Assembly (NCBI GenBank): GCA_016235185.1
Contig: JACRLT010000038.1
Coordinates: 1-42,499 of the forward strand
Origin: Candidatus Omnitrophota bacterium
GTDB taxonomy: Bacteria > Omnitrophota > Gorgyraeia > Velamenicoccales > Velamenicoccaceae
Length of the DNA: 42,499 bases
Direction: 5' to 3'
Below, piece after piece: positions 24,456 through 32,038 of this stretch. The position numbers and the translations under genes are program-made. The notes below the pieces were generated by a model. The model did no database searches and had not been told where the DNA came from. It saw only the letters and a list, made by a program, of their open reading frames with translations. The first letter of the stretch is position 1; every line of letters starts with the position of its first letter.

Positions 24456-25853
24456 TCAAAATTTAATGGCCGTGGAAAGCTGTTTCGTCAGGCTTATAAA
24501 ACCCGTTGTATCGAGATATTTGTTAGTTAATGTCAATGATAAGGCCGGGCATCCTGCGACGTTCCAGTGTGCCCTGCGGATGTTAGCGAATTGCCATGCC
24601 TTACGATTATCAAGACCAAGTTTTACCAAATTATCATGCTTAGTTTTGATTCTCTTCCATTGTTTCCAATAACACATGCGGATTCGCTTGCGTATCCATG
24701 CGTCAAGATTGTCGGCGTGCTTACGCATGTCGGCCAGCCGGAAGTAATTGACCCAGCCGCATATAAGCCGGTTCATCCTTTCCTTGCGCCATTCCATGCT
24801 GCGCCCGTTGCTTCTTGACGTTATAATCCTTATCTTTGCCTTAAACCTCTCGATACATTTCTTATGGATAAAGTTCCTTACCTTCCCCTTGACGATATAA
24901 AAGGAGAACCCAAGGAATTTCCTTCGGTTCGGACGGTCTACCGCACTTTTATCACGGTTCACCTTCAGCTTTAGCCTTTTCTCAATATACTGGGTGGCAC
25001 TCGCCATGACCCGCTCCCCTGCTTTGCGGCTTTTGACGTAGATGTTGCAGTCATCCGCATAGCGACAATGTCGATGCCCTCGCCGCTCCAGTTCCTTATC
25101 CAGCTCGTCGAGCATGATGTTCGCGAGTAAGGGGCTTAACGGCCCGCCTTGCGGCGTCCCCTCTTCATTCTTTATCTTGATACCGTCAACCATGATTCCC
25201 GATTCAAGATACTTCCTGATGAGTTTCAATACCCGCTTATCTTTGACTTTCCGCGCAACCAACGACATCAGCTTATCGTGATTCACACGGTCAAAGAATT
25301 TCTCAAGGTCAAGGTCTACCGTCCATCCGTACCCTGCCTCAATATGGTTCCTTGCCGCCTCTATCGCCTGATGCGCGCTTCTGCCCGGACGGAACCCATA
25401 ACTGTTCGGGGAGAACTCTTTATCAAAGATAGTATTGAGTACCTGCGCTATCGCCTGCTGGATTACCCTGTCGACTGCACTCGGTATTCCCAGCTGCCGG
25501 ACTCCTCCATCGGGTTTCGGTATTTCTACCCGCCTGACTGGCTGGGGCTTATACGCGCCCCCCAGCACCGATTGCCGGATTTTACTTCCATGGCGCCTCA
25601 AGTATGGCAGCAGTTCTTCTACTGTCATCCCATCTGCCCCATGACTTCCGCCGTTAGCCTTGACCCTTTTATACGCAAGGTTCAAGTTTTCCAGCGCGAG
25701 GATTTCTTCCAGCAACCCGTCTCCACTTCCCTGCTCTTTGTCCTTTCCGCTCTTCATCGCCGGGGGTGTGCTCAGCGCTCCCACATTACCTTGGAGTTCC
25801 ACTCCTACTTCCTGCGGCCAGCTTTCATTTCTCATGAAATTGTCTGCTTTCAT
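24456..25853 (-). CDS. ltrA: Group II intron reverse transcriptase/maturase
   Basis: 465 residues. RT blocks run through LNLAYKRVKANGGSHGADGM, the IPKPDGGVRQLGIPS segment, FSPNSYGFRPGRSAHQA, the TPQGGPLSPLLANIMLDEL block and the catalytic YADD in CRYADDCNIYV, followed by a group II maturase domain (FLGFSFYIVKGKVR, MNRLICGWVNYFRLAD). No HNH endonuclease domain follows, as usual for class C proteins. It splices and moves its host intron by reverse-transcribing it. Confidence 0.94.
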   Translation of the reverse strand: MKADNFMRNESWPQEVGVELQGNVGALSTPPAMKSGKDKEQGSGDGLLEEILALENLNLAYKRVKANGGSHGADGMTVEELLPYLRRHGSKIRQSVLGGAYKPQPVRRVEIPKPDGGVRQLGIPSAVDRVIQQAIAQVLNTIFDKEFSPNSYGFRPGRSAHQAIEAARNHIEAGYGWTVDLDLEKFFDRVNHDKLMSLVARKVKDKRVLKLIRKYLESGIMVDGIKIKNEEGTPQGGPLSPLLANIMLDELDKELERRGHRHCRYADDCNIYVKSRKAGERVMASATQYIEKRLKLKVNRDKSAVDRPNRRKFLGFSFYIVKGKVRNFIHKKCIERFKAKIRIITSRSNGRSMEWRKERMNRLICGWVNYFRLADMRKHADNLDAWIRKRIRMCYWKQWKRIKTKHDNLVKLGLDNRKAWQFANIRRAHWNVAGCPALSLTLTNKYLDTTGFISLTKQLSTAIKF

Positions 25854-26286
25854 TACACTCCCCTCGAGTATTCCGAGTTTCCAGAACCTTTGATGTTCAG
25901 CCCTTCTCCTGCTTTTTTTTAAAAGTCCAGGATACTATGGCCTCTGCTGACTTCTGACAGTTTGTTCCCACATCACTGCGTGAATTGCCACCATATACGC
26001 GGCCTACTGTCAGACCTCCGCGGGTAAGCATGTGTACTTTCACCTCATCTACCTGCTGCATTTACCCACTAAGCCTCGGATAGCATTGGACTTCGTTTTG
26101 TTTGGCAAACTCGTCCGGCCTATGTAGGCCTCGCTTGCAGTTCGTGTTCCTCAGGCCGAGGATTTGCCTCCGGCTTCCTTCAGATTCCGCCTCGCGGCGG
26201 ACACCCTTGCCTTTGGCTAACGGTTGATGCTATCAACCTCCGTAGCGGTCTTGCACCGCCTAGCACACACACATGCCGCGCGCACC

Positions 26287-26316
26287 AAAAAAAAGGGCCC
26301 TTGCCTTCAAGAGCCC
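26287..26316 (-). terminator. Intrinsic terminator, group II intron target
   Basis: On minus GGGCTCTTG, loop AAGG, CAAGGGCCC, then eight T. The 9-bp stem contains one G-T pair. It lies ~85 nt downstream of a promoter-like pair and, without the intron, would sit ~70 nt before the ATP-grasp gene. It is therefore either a leader attenuator of the ligase-kamA operon or the end of the ABC operon. Confidence 0.88.
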
Positions 26317-26385
26317 CTCTACCTCGTATCTTTTTTAATTTTTTCCCCCGTTTGATATGCTTTTTAAATTATCTCCTACTTAAAA

Positions 26386-26412
26386 ATTATCATAATTCAT
26401 TTTCATTGTCAA
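26386..26412 (-). promoter_or_regulatory. Promoter-like sequence in the ligase-kamA leader
   Basis: Minus strand TTGACA (26407-26412, full consensus), 15 nt, GATAAT (26386-26391). The spacer is short, so strength is uncertain. It would make a short RNA ending at 26287 unless the terminator is read through. Confidence 0.45.
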
Positions 26413-26483
26413 GATTTTTTCGGCATGTGTTCACACAAAAGAACTACTTTTACCGTCGGAATAAAAAAAATTATGAAAAAGTT

Positions 26484-26527
26484 ATGATTTTAATTATAAA
26501 TTCGCGCAACAATTGCGCGAAAATCAT
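26484..26527 (-). terminator. Nested hairpin downstream of the ABC operon
   Basis: TTCGCGCAA-ttg-TTGCGCGAA within an outer ATGATTTT/AAAATCAT stem, 34 nt past the permease stop and followed on minus by T-rich sequence. Possibly the ABC operon terminator, though no clean T run follows directly. Confidence 0.4.
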
Positions 26528-26560
26528 AAAATTGGCCTAAAAAGCAATTTTTTAGTGATC

Positions 26561-27361
26561 TTATGACCTGCGGAACCGCCTGAATTTCAAACACGTGGCT
26601 GCATTTAAAAGCGAAACAAGGACAAAGGTCTGCAGTATCACTGAAAAGACGGGAATTTTTAGATGAAAGAGTCCCAATCGCATCATGGAGATCCCCCAGA
26701 GGTCGTTGGTCTTCGGCAGGATATTTAAGCCTAATTGCAGCATTTTGGAAACAACATACGGATAGTGCCCCGAAGCAAAAAGATCGCCTGCCATAGGCAC
26801 TCCGAAGCCGGCGATGAGCAAAAAAATTGTCAGGACGCCTGCGACCGCGTTAGGAATAAGGATATAGAAAAAAACTACAAGGCTGACATACAAAAGGCTC
26901 ATAAGTACTGTGACGCTCATCCCGCTCCAGACATACAAAGAAAGCTCACGTGTCTGCGAAAGAATAACAAGCCACACTCCGCAAGTCAAAAGGCACCAGT
27001 TTAAAAAAACAGTCTCAAATAAACCAAGGATGGCGCCTTCTATGATCTGCCAACGCGCCAAAGGCTTAGACAACAAAAGCACAAGCCTCTGACGGCTCAA
27101 AAAACTCTGTAATGTACCGAGACTAACAAAAACCGTAATGAGTATCGTAAAAATATTGATGGAGACAAAACCTATTTGTACGGCTGAAACTACCGGCGGC
27201 TGTCCTTCAAAGACCTTATGATCGCCGACAGCAAAAGGCACATTTGCCATCAGGATGAATAAGAACGCTAAAAGAAGAAAACCATACATCATCCGCTCGC
27301 GCAATGCCGCTCGATATATATCCCTGGATATCAAGACAACGCCGCGAAATTTTTTAAACAT
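26561..27361 (-). CDS. ABC-2 type transporter permease
   Basis: 266-residue membrane protein with about six hydrophobic segments (YGFLLLAFLFILMANVPF; VSINIFTILITVFVSLG; LNWCLLTCGVWLVIL; MSLLYVSLVVFFYILI; AGVLTIFLLIAGFGVP; VFSVILQTFVLVSLLNA) and the cytoplasmic RQRLVLLLSKPLARWQIIEG loop typical of ABC-2 permeases. The start is the ATG at 27361, directly after the ATPase stop. Together with the ATPase it forms a simple exporter; the cargo is unknown. Confidence 0.87.
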   Translation of the reverse strand: MFKKFRGVVLISRDIYRAALRERMMYGFLLLAFLFILMANVPFAVGDHKVFEGQPPVVSAVQIGFVSINIFTILITVFVSLGTLQSFLSRQRLVLLLSKPLARWQIIEGAILGLFETVFLNWCLLTCGVWLVILSQTRELSLYVWSGMSVTVLMSLLYVSLVVFFYILIPNAVAGVLTIFLLIAGFGVPMAGDLFASGHYPYVVSKMLQLGLNILPKTNDLWGISMMRLGLFHLKIPVFSVILQTFVLVSLLNAATCLKFRRFRRS

Positions 27362-27362
27362 T

Positions 27363-28121
27363 TTACTTTTGGGCTTCTTTAACAATTCTTAAGAACTCCT
27401 CTTCGAGCCTTGAGTTACGCACAAATTCAAAGATAGGACCTACCTTAAGCAGCCTGCCCCTATCGATTATAGCAAGACGGTCGCAAAGCCTCTCGATCTC
27501 GGGCAACATATGCGAAGACATTATGATCGTCTTGCCTGCCTGTCGCAGATGCACCAGGATAGCGCGGAAACGTTCCATAATAACAGGGTCTAGATACACA
27601 GTAGGCTCATCAAGCAATATGAGATCAGGGTCGTTGATCAATGCCTGCATAAAATCAACGAGCCTCAACTGGCCCATGGAAAGATTCCGCAAAAGGACGT
27701 GCCTTTCTTTTGACAATCCTACCATCTCCAACAAATGCCGGATGCGCTGGATTTTGATATCCACGGGCATATCAAAGATCTGGGCATAAAAATCCAGAAG
27801 CTCATATACGGTGAAATAGCCCGGCAAAGAAGTCGTCTCCGGTACGTAACCGATCCTTTTCAAAGGTTCGATGTCTCCTGATCTAAAAGGCTCGCCGAAA
27901 ATCTCGATATCTCCTGCGGTAGGCTCCGTAATACCGACGATCATATTAAGGGTAGTGGTCTTGCCGGCGCCGTTGGGGCCCAAAAGCGCAAATATCTCTC
28001 CGCGGATAACATCCAGATCTAGACCATCTACTGCCAAGGCTTTCTGCGAAGAGAATAAAAAGCGGTTAACGTAACATTTAGCCAACCCTTTTGTCTTTAA
28101 TATCACTTCGGGCGCAACCAT
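27363..28121 (-). CDS. ABC transporter ATP-binding protein
   Basis: 252 residues. Walker A GPNGAGKTTT, Q-loop YVPETTSLP, signature LSMGQLRL (a degenerate LSGGQ), Walker B LILLDEPTVYLDP and the H-loop MSSHMLPEIERL are present. It belongs to the CcmA/NatA-type branch that partners ABC-2 permeases. Its ATG follows the stop of the HAD gene with no gap, so the three genes form a tight operon. Confidence 0.93.
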   Translation of the reverse strand: MVAPEVILKTKGLAKCYVNRFLFSSQKALAVDGLDLDVIRGEIFALLGPNGAGKTTTLNMIVGITEPTAGDIEIFGEPFRSGDIEPLKRIGYVPETTSLPGYFTVYELLDFYAQIFDMPVDIKIQRIRHLLEMVGLSKERHVLLRNLSMGQLRLVDFMQALINDPDLILLDEPTVYLDPVIMERFRAILVHLRQAGKTIIMSSHMLPEIERLCDRLAIIDRGRLLKVGPIFEFVRNSRLEEEFLRIVKEAQK

Positions 28122-28736
28122 CTAAACCCCAATTTTTTTTAATTTATTCTTTAAGTCTTTTACGTCCTTAAACAGTACAGCTCGAATGCCCATCCCCTTT
28201 GCTTCATCAATAAGGTCGGCTCGGTCGTCCGTATAAAGGACGTCCTCGAAAGAGAAACCTGCATGTTCTACGGCACGGCGGTAGATCTCCCGGGCCGGCT
28301 TACGCGCTCCCACCTCGAAAGAAAGAAAGACCCTGTCAAAAACGCTTATGTGGCGGGGAAAGTTCTTTGCAATATAGCGATAATGGAGTTCATTGATATT
28401 GGACACCAAATGCAGGCTGTATTTTTTCTTTAAAGCCTCCAATAACTCAAGCATGCCGTAGTTATCAAAGAATATCTCGTTCCAAATACTGGAAAATTTT
28501 TTGAAAGTGAGGTTTTTTAGCGAGAGGATCTTTGATATGCGCCTGTAAAAATCCCGGCTGGAAAGCCTGCCTTCTTCATAATCCTTGGTAACGGGTGAGT
28601 CGAAAAAAAGACTGTAGATCTCTTCGGATCTTTTGTTGGTGAACGGGAGGATCCTGCGCACAGCGATACGGTGGTCGAAATTAATAAGGACATTCCCCAG
28701 GTCGCAGAGGATAAGTTTAAATTTCTTTTTTCCCAT
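28122..28736 (-). CDS. HAD-superfamily phosphatase (YihX-like)
   Basis: 204 residues, class IA HAD fold. Motif I is CDLGNVLINFD (the second Asp is Gly, as in the YihX branch), motif II VSNINELH, motif III Lys in ARKPAREIY, motif IV YTDDRADLIDEAK. YihX acts on alpha-glucose-1-phosphate; the substrate here is unknown. It lies 11 nt after the PAC2 gene. Confidence 0.85.
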   Translation of the reverse strand: MGKKKFKLILCDLGNVLINFDHRIAVRRILPFTNKRSEEIYSLFFDSPVTKDYEEGRLSSRDFYRRISKILSLKNLTFKKFSSIWNEIFFDNYGMLELLEALKKKYSLHLVSNINELHYRYIAKNFPRHISVFDRVFLSFEVGARKPAREIYRRAVEHAGFSFEDVLYTDDRADLIDEAKGMGIRAVLFKDVKDLKNKLKKIGV

Positions 28737-28747
28737 GGTAGATTACG

Positions 28748-29722
28748 CTAATTATTTTTCTTGGGAGGCTTTTTGAACAGGTCCAGAAAACTATCTTCGT
28801 ACTGTTCATAAATATTCCACTTATCCAGTTCCCTCTTTAGCTCGATAGCGCCAGACAAATCTTTCTTGGCCGATCTAAAAAGCTCCTCAATCTTCTTCTT
28901 GGCGGAATCAGGAAGGCTGGAGAGGTCCGCCAGGCCCTTTTTAAAGATATCAATCTCACTCTGGTCAATAGGCCTTTCAGCTTGTTCTTCGGGAGGGTTC
29001 TTGAGGTATTCTATCAAGTGCTCGATCTCCTGGTTGATCTGGTCCGCATATTTCTGTAATTCAGTCAGGTCGAGCTTAATATTTAAGATCTTAGCTGTGA
29101 CGGAAAGCACGGCAATTGATGCAAGGGGATTTTCTATCTGGATCGTATATATAGGGATCTCTCCCAAAAGGCACACGCCGTCCAATCCCCTCTCTTTGGC
29201 AACACCCAGTATGAGGCCGTTTAAGCCGCTGATCTGCCCCGTGGGTATGGGCCTCAAGTTCATCTTAACGAAAGCATCGAGGGTCTCTTTTTGCGTTGCT
29301 GCCGCATAGACTTGCGGCGTCTGTGTGTGCTCCATAGGCAAAGGCATCGCGGCAAAAGTGTATATGAGTTTTATTTTAAAACTTAACGCAAAATCAACGA
29401 TCTCTTTTGCATATTCATAACCCTTCTCAAGGAAAGGCTGGGCATCGCTGATGAATATCACGACATCCTGGTTGCCTGTAGGATTTTTGTAAAAATAGAA
29501 CTTTCCCATCGGGCGCTGCGGGACGCTGATAACGCTGTTATCTATCCAAACTCCGGACGGATGGAAATATTCTTCGCAAGACAATTCGGCAAACTCAACT
29601 GCCCCCAGCTTGTCCTTTAGATAAAGGGCTGCCTTGATAGCGACATCTCCCATGCCCGGCCAAGCGGCGATCATGACAGGATTTTTTAAACGCGGCCTTT
29701 TTTTAATGTTGATGGATTTCAT
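28748..29722 (-). CDS. PAC2-family protein (proteasome assembly chaperone-like)
   Basis: 324 residues. Residues ~15-235 match the PAC2 fold: MIAAWPGMGDVAIKAALYL, DVVIFISDAQPF, LIYTFAAMPLPMEH, GQISGLNGLILG, and CLLGEIPIYTIQIENPLAS; the tail is helical and charged. PAC2 proteins assemble proteasomes in archaea and eukaryotes and occur in some bacteria with unknown role. No proteasome gene is in the window. A small gene of 85 codons follows upstream by 11 nt. Confidence 0.86.
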   Translation of the reverse strand: MKSINIKKRPRLKNPVMIAAWPGMGDVAIKAALYLKDKLGAVEFAELSCEEYFHPSGVWIDNSVISVPQRPMGKFYFYKNPTGNQDVVIFISDAQPFLEKGYEYAKEIVDFALSFKIKLIYTFAAMPLPMEHTQTPQVYAAATQKETLDAFVKMNLRPIPTGQISGLNGLILGVAKERGLDGVCLLGEIPIYTIQIENPLASIAVLSVTAKILNIKLDLTELQKYADQINQEIEHLIEYLKNPPEEQAERPIDQSEIDIFKKGLADLSSLPDSAKKKIEELFRSAKKDLSGAIELKRELDKWNIYEQYEDSFLDLFKKPPKKNN

Positions 29723-29733
29723 GGCAGATTATT

Positions 29734-29991
29734 CTATACTCTTTTCATAAATTCTTCAACAGCTTTTGATATGAGGGCCCACTTCTCTTTATTGTGAATG
29801 GTAAATTTTTGCTTCCTCTTCCATTCCCCGCTCTTCTTCTGCCACATGTAAAGCCCAACGGCTTTCTTTTCAAAAGACTCGACCAAAACAACGGCCAGCC
29901 ACCACCCGGAGCCCTTCTTGATCGTCGTATAATCCAGGACCTTCAACGGCGGCGCTATCGGGACGAGATCCGATTCCGGTAGCTTATCCAT
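29734..29991 (-). CDS. Small conserved-looking protein, function unknown
   Basis: 85 residues that I do not recognise. It has a central beta-rich stretch (GWWLAVVLVESFEKKAVGLYMWQ), a basic segment (KKSGEWKRKQKF) and a C-terminal helix. Its start overlaps the stop of the M20 peptidase gene by 8 nt and the PAC2 gene follows 11 nt later, so it is translated with them; the coding context, rather than the sequence, supports it. No signal peptide. Confidence 0.65.
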   Translation of the reverse strand: MDKLPESDLVPIAPPLKVLDYTTIKKGSGWWLAVVLVESFEKKAVGLYMWQKKSGEWKRKQKFTIHNKEKWALISKAVEEFMKRV

Positions 29992-31126
29992 TCTTTACCT
30001 CCACTTTGCAAAAGACCTTTATAAACCGCTCAAGCACCCTTGCGCCGAGGTATAGATCATTGATGCGGGCATACTCGTTTGTCGCGTGGGCTGTGCCGCT
30101 GGCGCCGTAACCCGTTGCCACCGCCGGTATATTCTTCTTCTGAAAAAATGTAATGACCGTAGCACCTTCGCTGCCCTTTATCTTGGAGCCGGGCGCAATG
30201 CCCCTTGCCGCTTCCTGCAATGCCCTGACCATGGGATGACGGGTATCGATCTCATACGGCTGCTGGATATCATTTATCTGGATATCAAACGCTGATCCTG
30301 TCTTGCTGAAAGCAGCACGTATCTGGTTTAATATCTTTCGCGCGTCCATGCCGGGCAAAAACCTCAAGTCAGCCTCGAACTCGCACCAATCCGCTACCAT
30401 GTTGACTTTATCGCCTCCGCGGATCGTCCCAATATTGATCGTAGGCTGTTTTAAAAACCTGTGTTTTTTATACACGAACCTGAATTTCTTGAGCACATTT
30501 ATCAAGCGGCATGCATGGTCAATGGCATTTACGCCCCTCTCCGGGTAGGCGCCGTGCGCACGGCGGCCTGAAACCTTGACCTTAAAATGGATAAGGCCCT
30601 TTTGGGCCGCGATGATATCGAACTCGTCCGAATCAAGGATCAGCGCATAAGCCGGACGGATGAGCCCCTTTTCCAAAAAAGGGATCAGGCCTTTTGCAGA
30701 ACCGGTTTCCTCGTCCGCAGTGGCAAGAAAGATCAGGTCATCCTTAAGGCGCGCTTTATCTTCGATCAGGCTGGAAAGCACTTCAAGGCATACTGCCAGG
30801 TTGCCTTTGCAGTCAGATGCGCCGCGGCCATAGATCCTGCCGTTCGAAACCGTTCCCCGGAAAGGATCAAACTTCCACCCCCTGCCCGCCGGGACAGTAT
30901 CCAGATGGGGTGTTATCAAAAGAGGCTTGGCGTTTTTGTAACCCTTTACCATAGCCAGGACATTATCGCGCTTACTGGAAAAACTACGGACCGCGGGCTT
31001 TAGCCCGATCTTTTTTAAATATCCGGCTACAAAACAGGCGATCGCCGCTTCGTTCCCAGGAGGATTCTCTGAATTTATGCGGATGAGGTCCTGCGCTAAT
31101 CTTATGAGGCGTTTTTTGTTGATCAC
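29984..31126 (-). CDS. M20-family metallopeptidase (ArgE/DapE type)
   Basis: 381 residues from a GTG start at 31126 that shares one base with the era stop (TAGTG); a longer ATG at 31192 would run back into era. The M20 metal sites are intact: PHLDTVPAG (His/Asp), GRGASDCKGNL (bridging Asp), TADEETGSAKG (catalytic Glu pair), and a late His in GTAHATNEY. A dimerisation lid lies in the middle (AHGAYPERGVNAIDHA). The family removes acyl groups from amino acids such as ornithine or diaminopimelate, or cleaves dipeptides; the substrate is unknown. Confidence 0.9.
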   Translation of the reverse strand: MINKKRLIRLAQDLIRINSENPPGNEAAIACFVAGYLKKIGLKPAVRSFSSKRDNVLAMVKGYKNAKPLLITPHLDTVPAGRGWKFDPFRGTVSNGRIYGRGASDCKGNLAVCLEVLSSLIEDKARLKDDLIFLATADEETGSAKGLIPFLEKGLIRPAYALILDSDEFDIIAAQKGLIHFKVKVSGRRAHGAYPERGVNAIDHACRLINVLKKFRFVYKKHRFLKQPTINIGTIRGGDKVNMVADWCEFEADLRFLPGMDARKILNQIRAAFSKTGSAFDIQINDIQQPYEIDTRHPMVRALQEAARGIAPGSKIKGSEGATVITFFQKKNIPAVATGYGASGTAHATNEYARINDLYLGARVLERFIKVFCKVEVKNG

Positions 31127-32025
31127 TAGATATATCCCATCCTCTTCAACTGTTCGGAATTCTCTTTCCAATCCTCGTCTACTTTGACCCAAAGGTCAAG
31201 ATAAAATTTTTTTCCGTAGATATCTTCCATGTCTTTGCGCGCTGCCTCGCCAGCCTTTTTCAACAACTCCCCGTTTTTACCTATAACGATCTTCTTCTGC
31301 GAGTCACGCTCGACCAAGATCAGGGCCTTTACATAGGTCAGCTTTTCGCTTCTATCTGCTATCTCTTCGGCATATATGCCCAAAGAAAACGGGATCTCTT
31401 CCCTGACATAGGCCAGGAGCTTTTCCCGGACGATATCCTGGATAGTCAACTGCCTTGGAAAATCCGTAAGGATATCCGACGGATACAAAGGCTCGCCCTC
31501 GGGCAGGCGGGCGAACAATTCATCAAGGAGGCGGTCTATATTCGTTCCAGTCAATGCCGACAACGGCACAGGCATAACACGGTCTGTGGCATTGCTCAAG
31601 TCCTTGCCGAGCTTCTTCTGCCACGCATCCAGGTAGTCCTGGATATGCTTTGGGGCGCAATCGATCTTATTGAGGCCCAAAATGATGGGCGCGCGGCAAT
31701 CGCTTAACCTCTCGATCACCATGGCCTCTTCTTCACCTACGTGTTCTGTTGCATCAACCAAATGAAGGACCACATCAACACCTGCAAGAGAATTATTAAT
31801 GGCGCTGATCATGGCGCGGTCCAAGGCGTGCTTGGAAACATGCATGCCCGGAGTATCAAGAAAGACTATCTGCCCCCTTTTCTCGTTTAAAATAGCGCGT
31901 ATCTGGTTGCGCGTCGTCTGGGGAACGGGTGAGACGATCGCGACCTTTTCTCCCACAAGATTATTCAATAGGGTTGATTTTCCCACATTGGCGCGGCCTA
32001 TGATCGCAACAACTCCTGATTTCAT
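31126..32025 (-). CDS. era: GTPase Era
   Basis: 299 residues. G domain (GRANVGKSTLLNNLVG, TTRNQI, DTPGMH, NKIDCA) and C-terminal KH domain (VERDSQKKIVIGKNGELL ... YGKKFYLDLWVKV) fit Era, which binds the 16S rRNA 3' end and helps 30S maturation. SD GAGG precedes the ATG by 6 nt. The M20 gene overlaps its stop by one base. Confidence 0.97.
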   Translation of the reverse strand: MKSGVVAIIGRANVGKSTLLNNLVGEKVAIVSPVPQTTRNQIRAILNEKRGQIVFLDTPGMHVSKHALDRAMISAINNSLAGVDVVLHLVDATEHVGEEEAMVIERLSDCRAPIILGLNKIDCAPKHIQDYLDAWQKKLGKDLSNATDRVMPVPLSALTGTNIDRLLDELFARLPEGEPLYPSDILTDFPRQLTIQDIVREKLLAYVREEIPFSLGIYAEEIADRSEKLTYVKALILVERDSQKKIVIGKNGELLKKAGEAARKDMEDIYGKKFYLDLWVKVDEDWKENSEQLKRMGYI

Positions 32026-32038
32026 TTAATACCTCACT

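Larger units (their letters stand above)
24381..26285 (-). mobile_element. Group II intron, IIC-like, directly behind a terminator
   Basis: A complete intron of about 1.9 kb. On minus it starts GTGCGCG (26285), one base after the T run of an intrinsic terminator, and ends in CCTACTCGAT at 24381, with an AY end. Domain I shows GGCGGTGCAAGACCGC and CAAGGGTGTCCGCCGCGAGG-type sequences; domain V is at 24421-24454 and domain VI follows. Domain IV encodes the reverse transcriptase. Class C introns are known to insert after terminator hairpins, which is exactly the situation here. Nothing appears broken, so it may be mobile. Bases 25854-26285 are the non-coding domains I-IV and hold no gene. Confidence 0.88.

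Noticed and set aside
26295-26345. Lysine riboswitch (L-box) in the kamA-operon leader
   Set aside because: GAGGTAGAGG and GAAGGCAAGGGCCC recall L-box words, and a lysine enzyme lies downstream, but the ~85-nt leader is far too short for the ~180-nt five-helix L-box and the remaining conserved blocks are absent.
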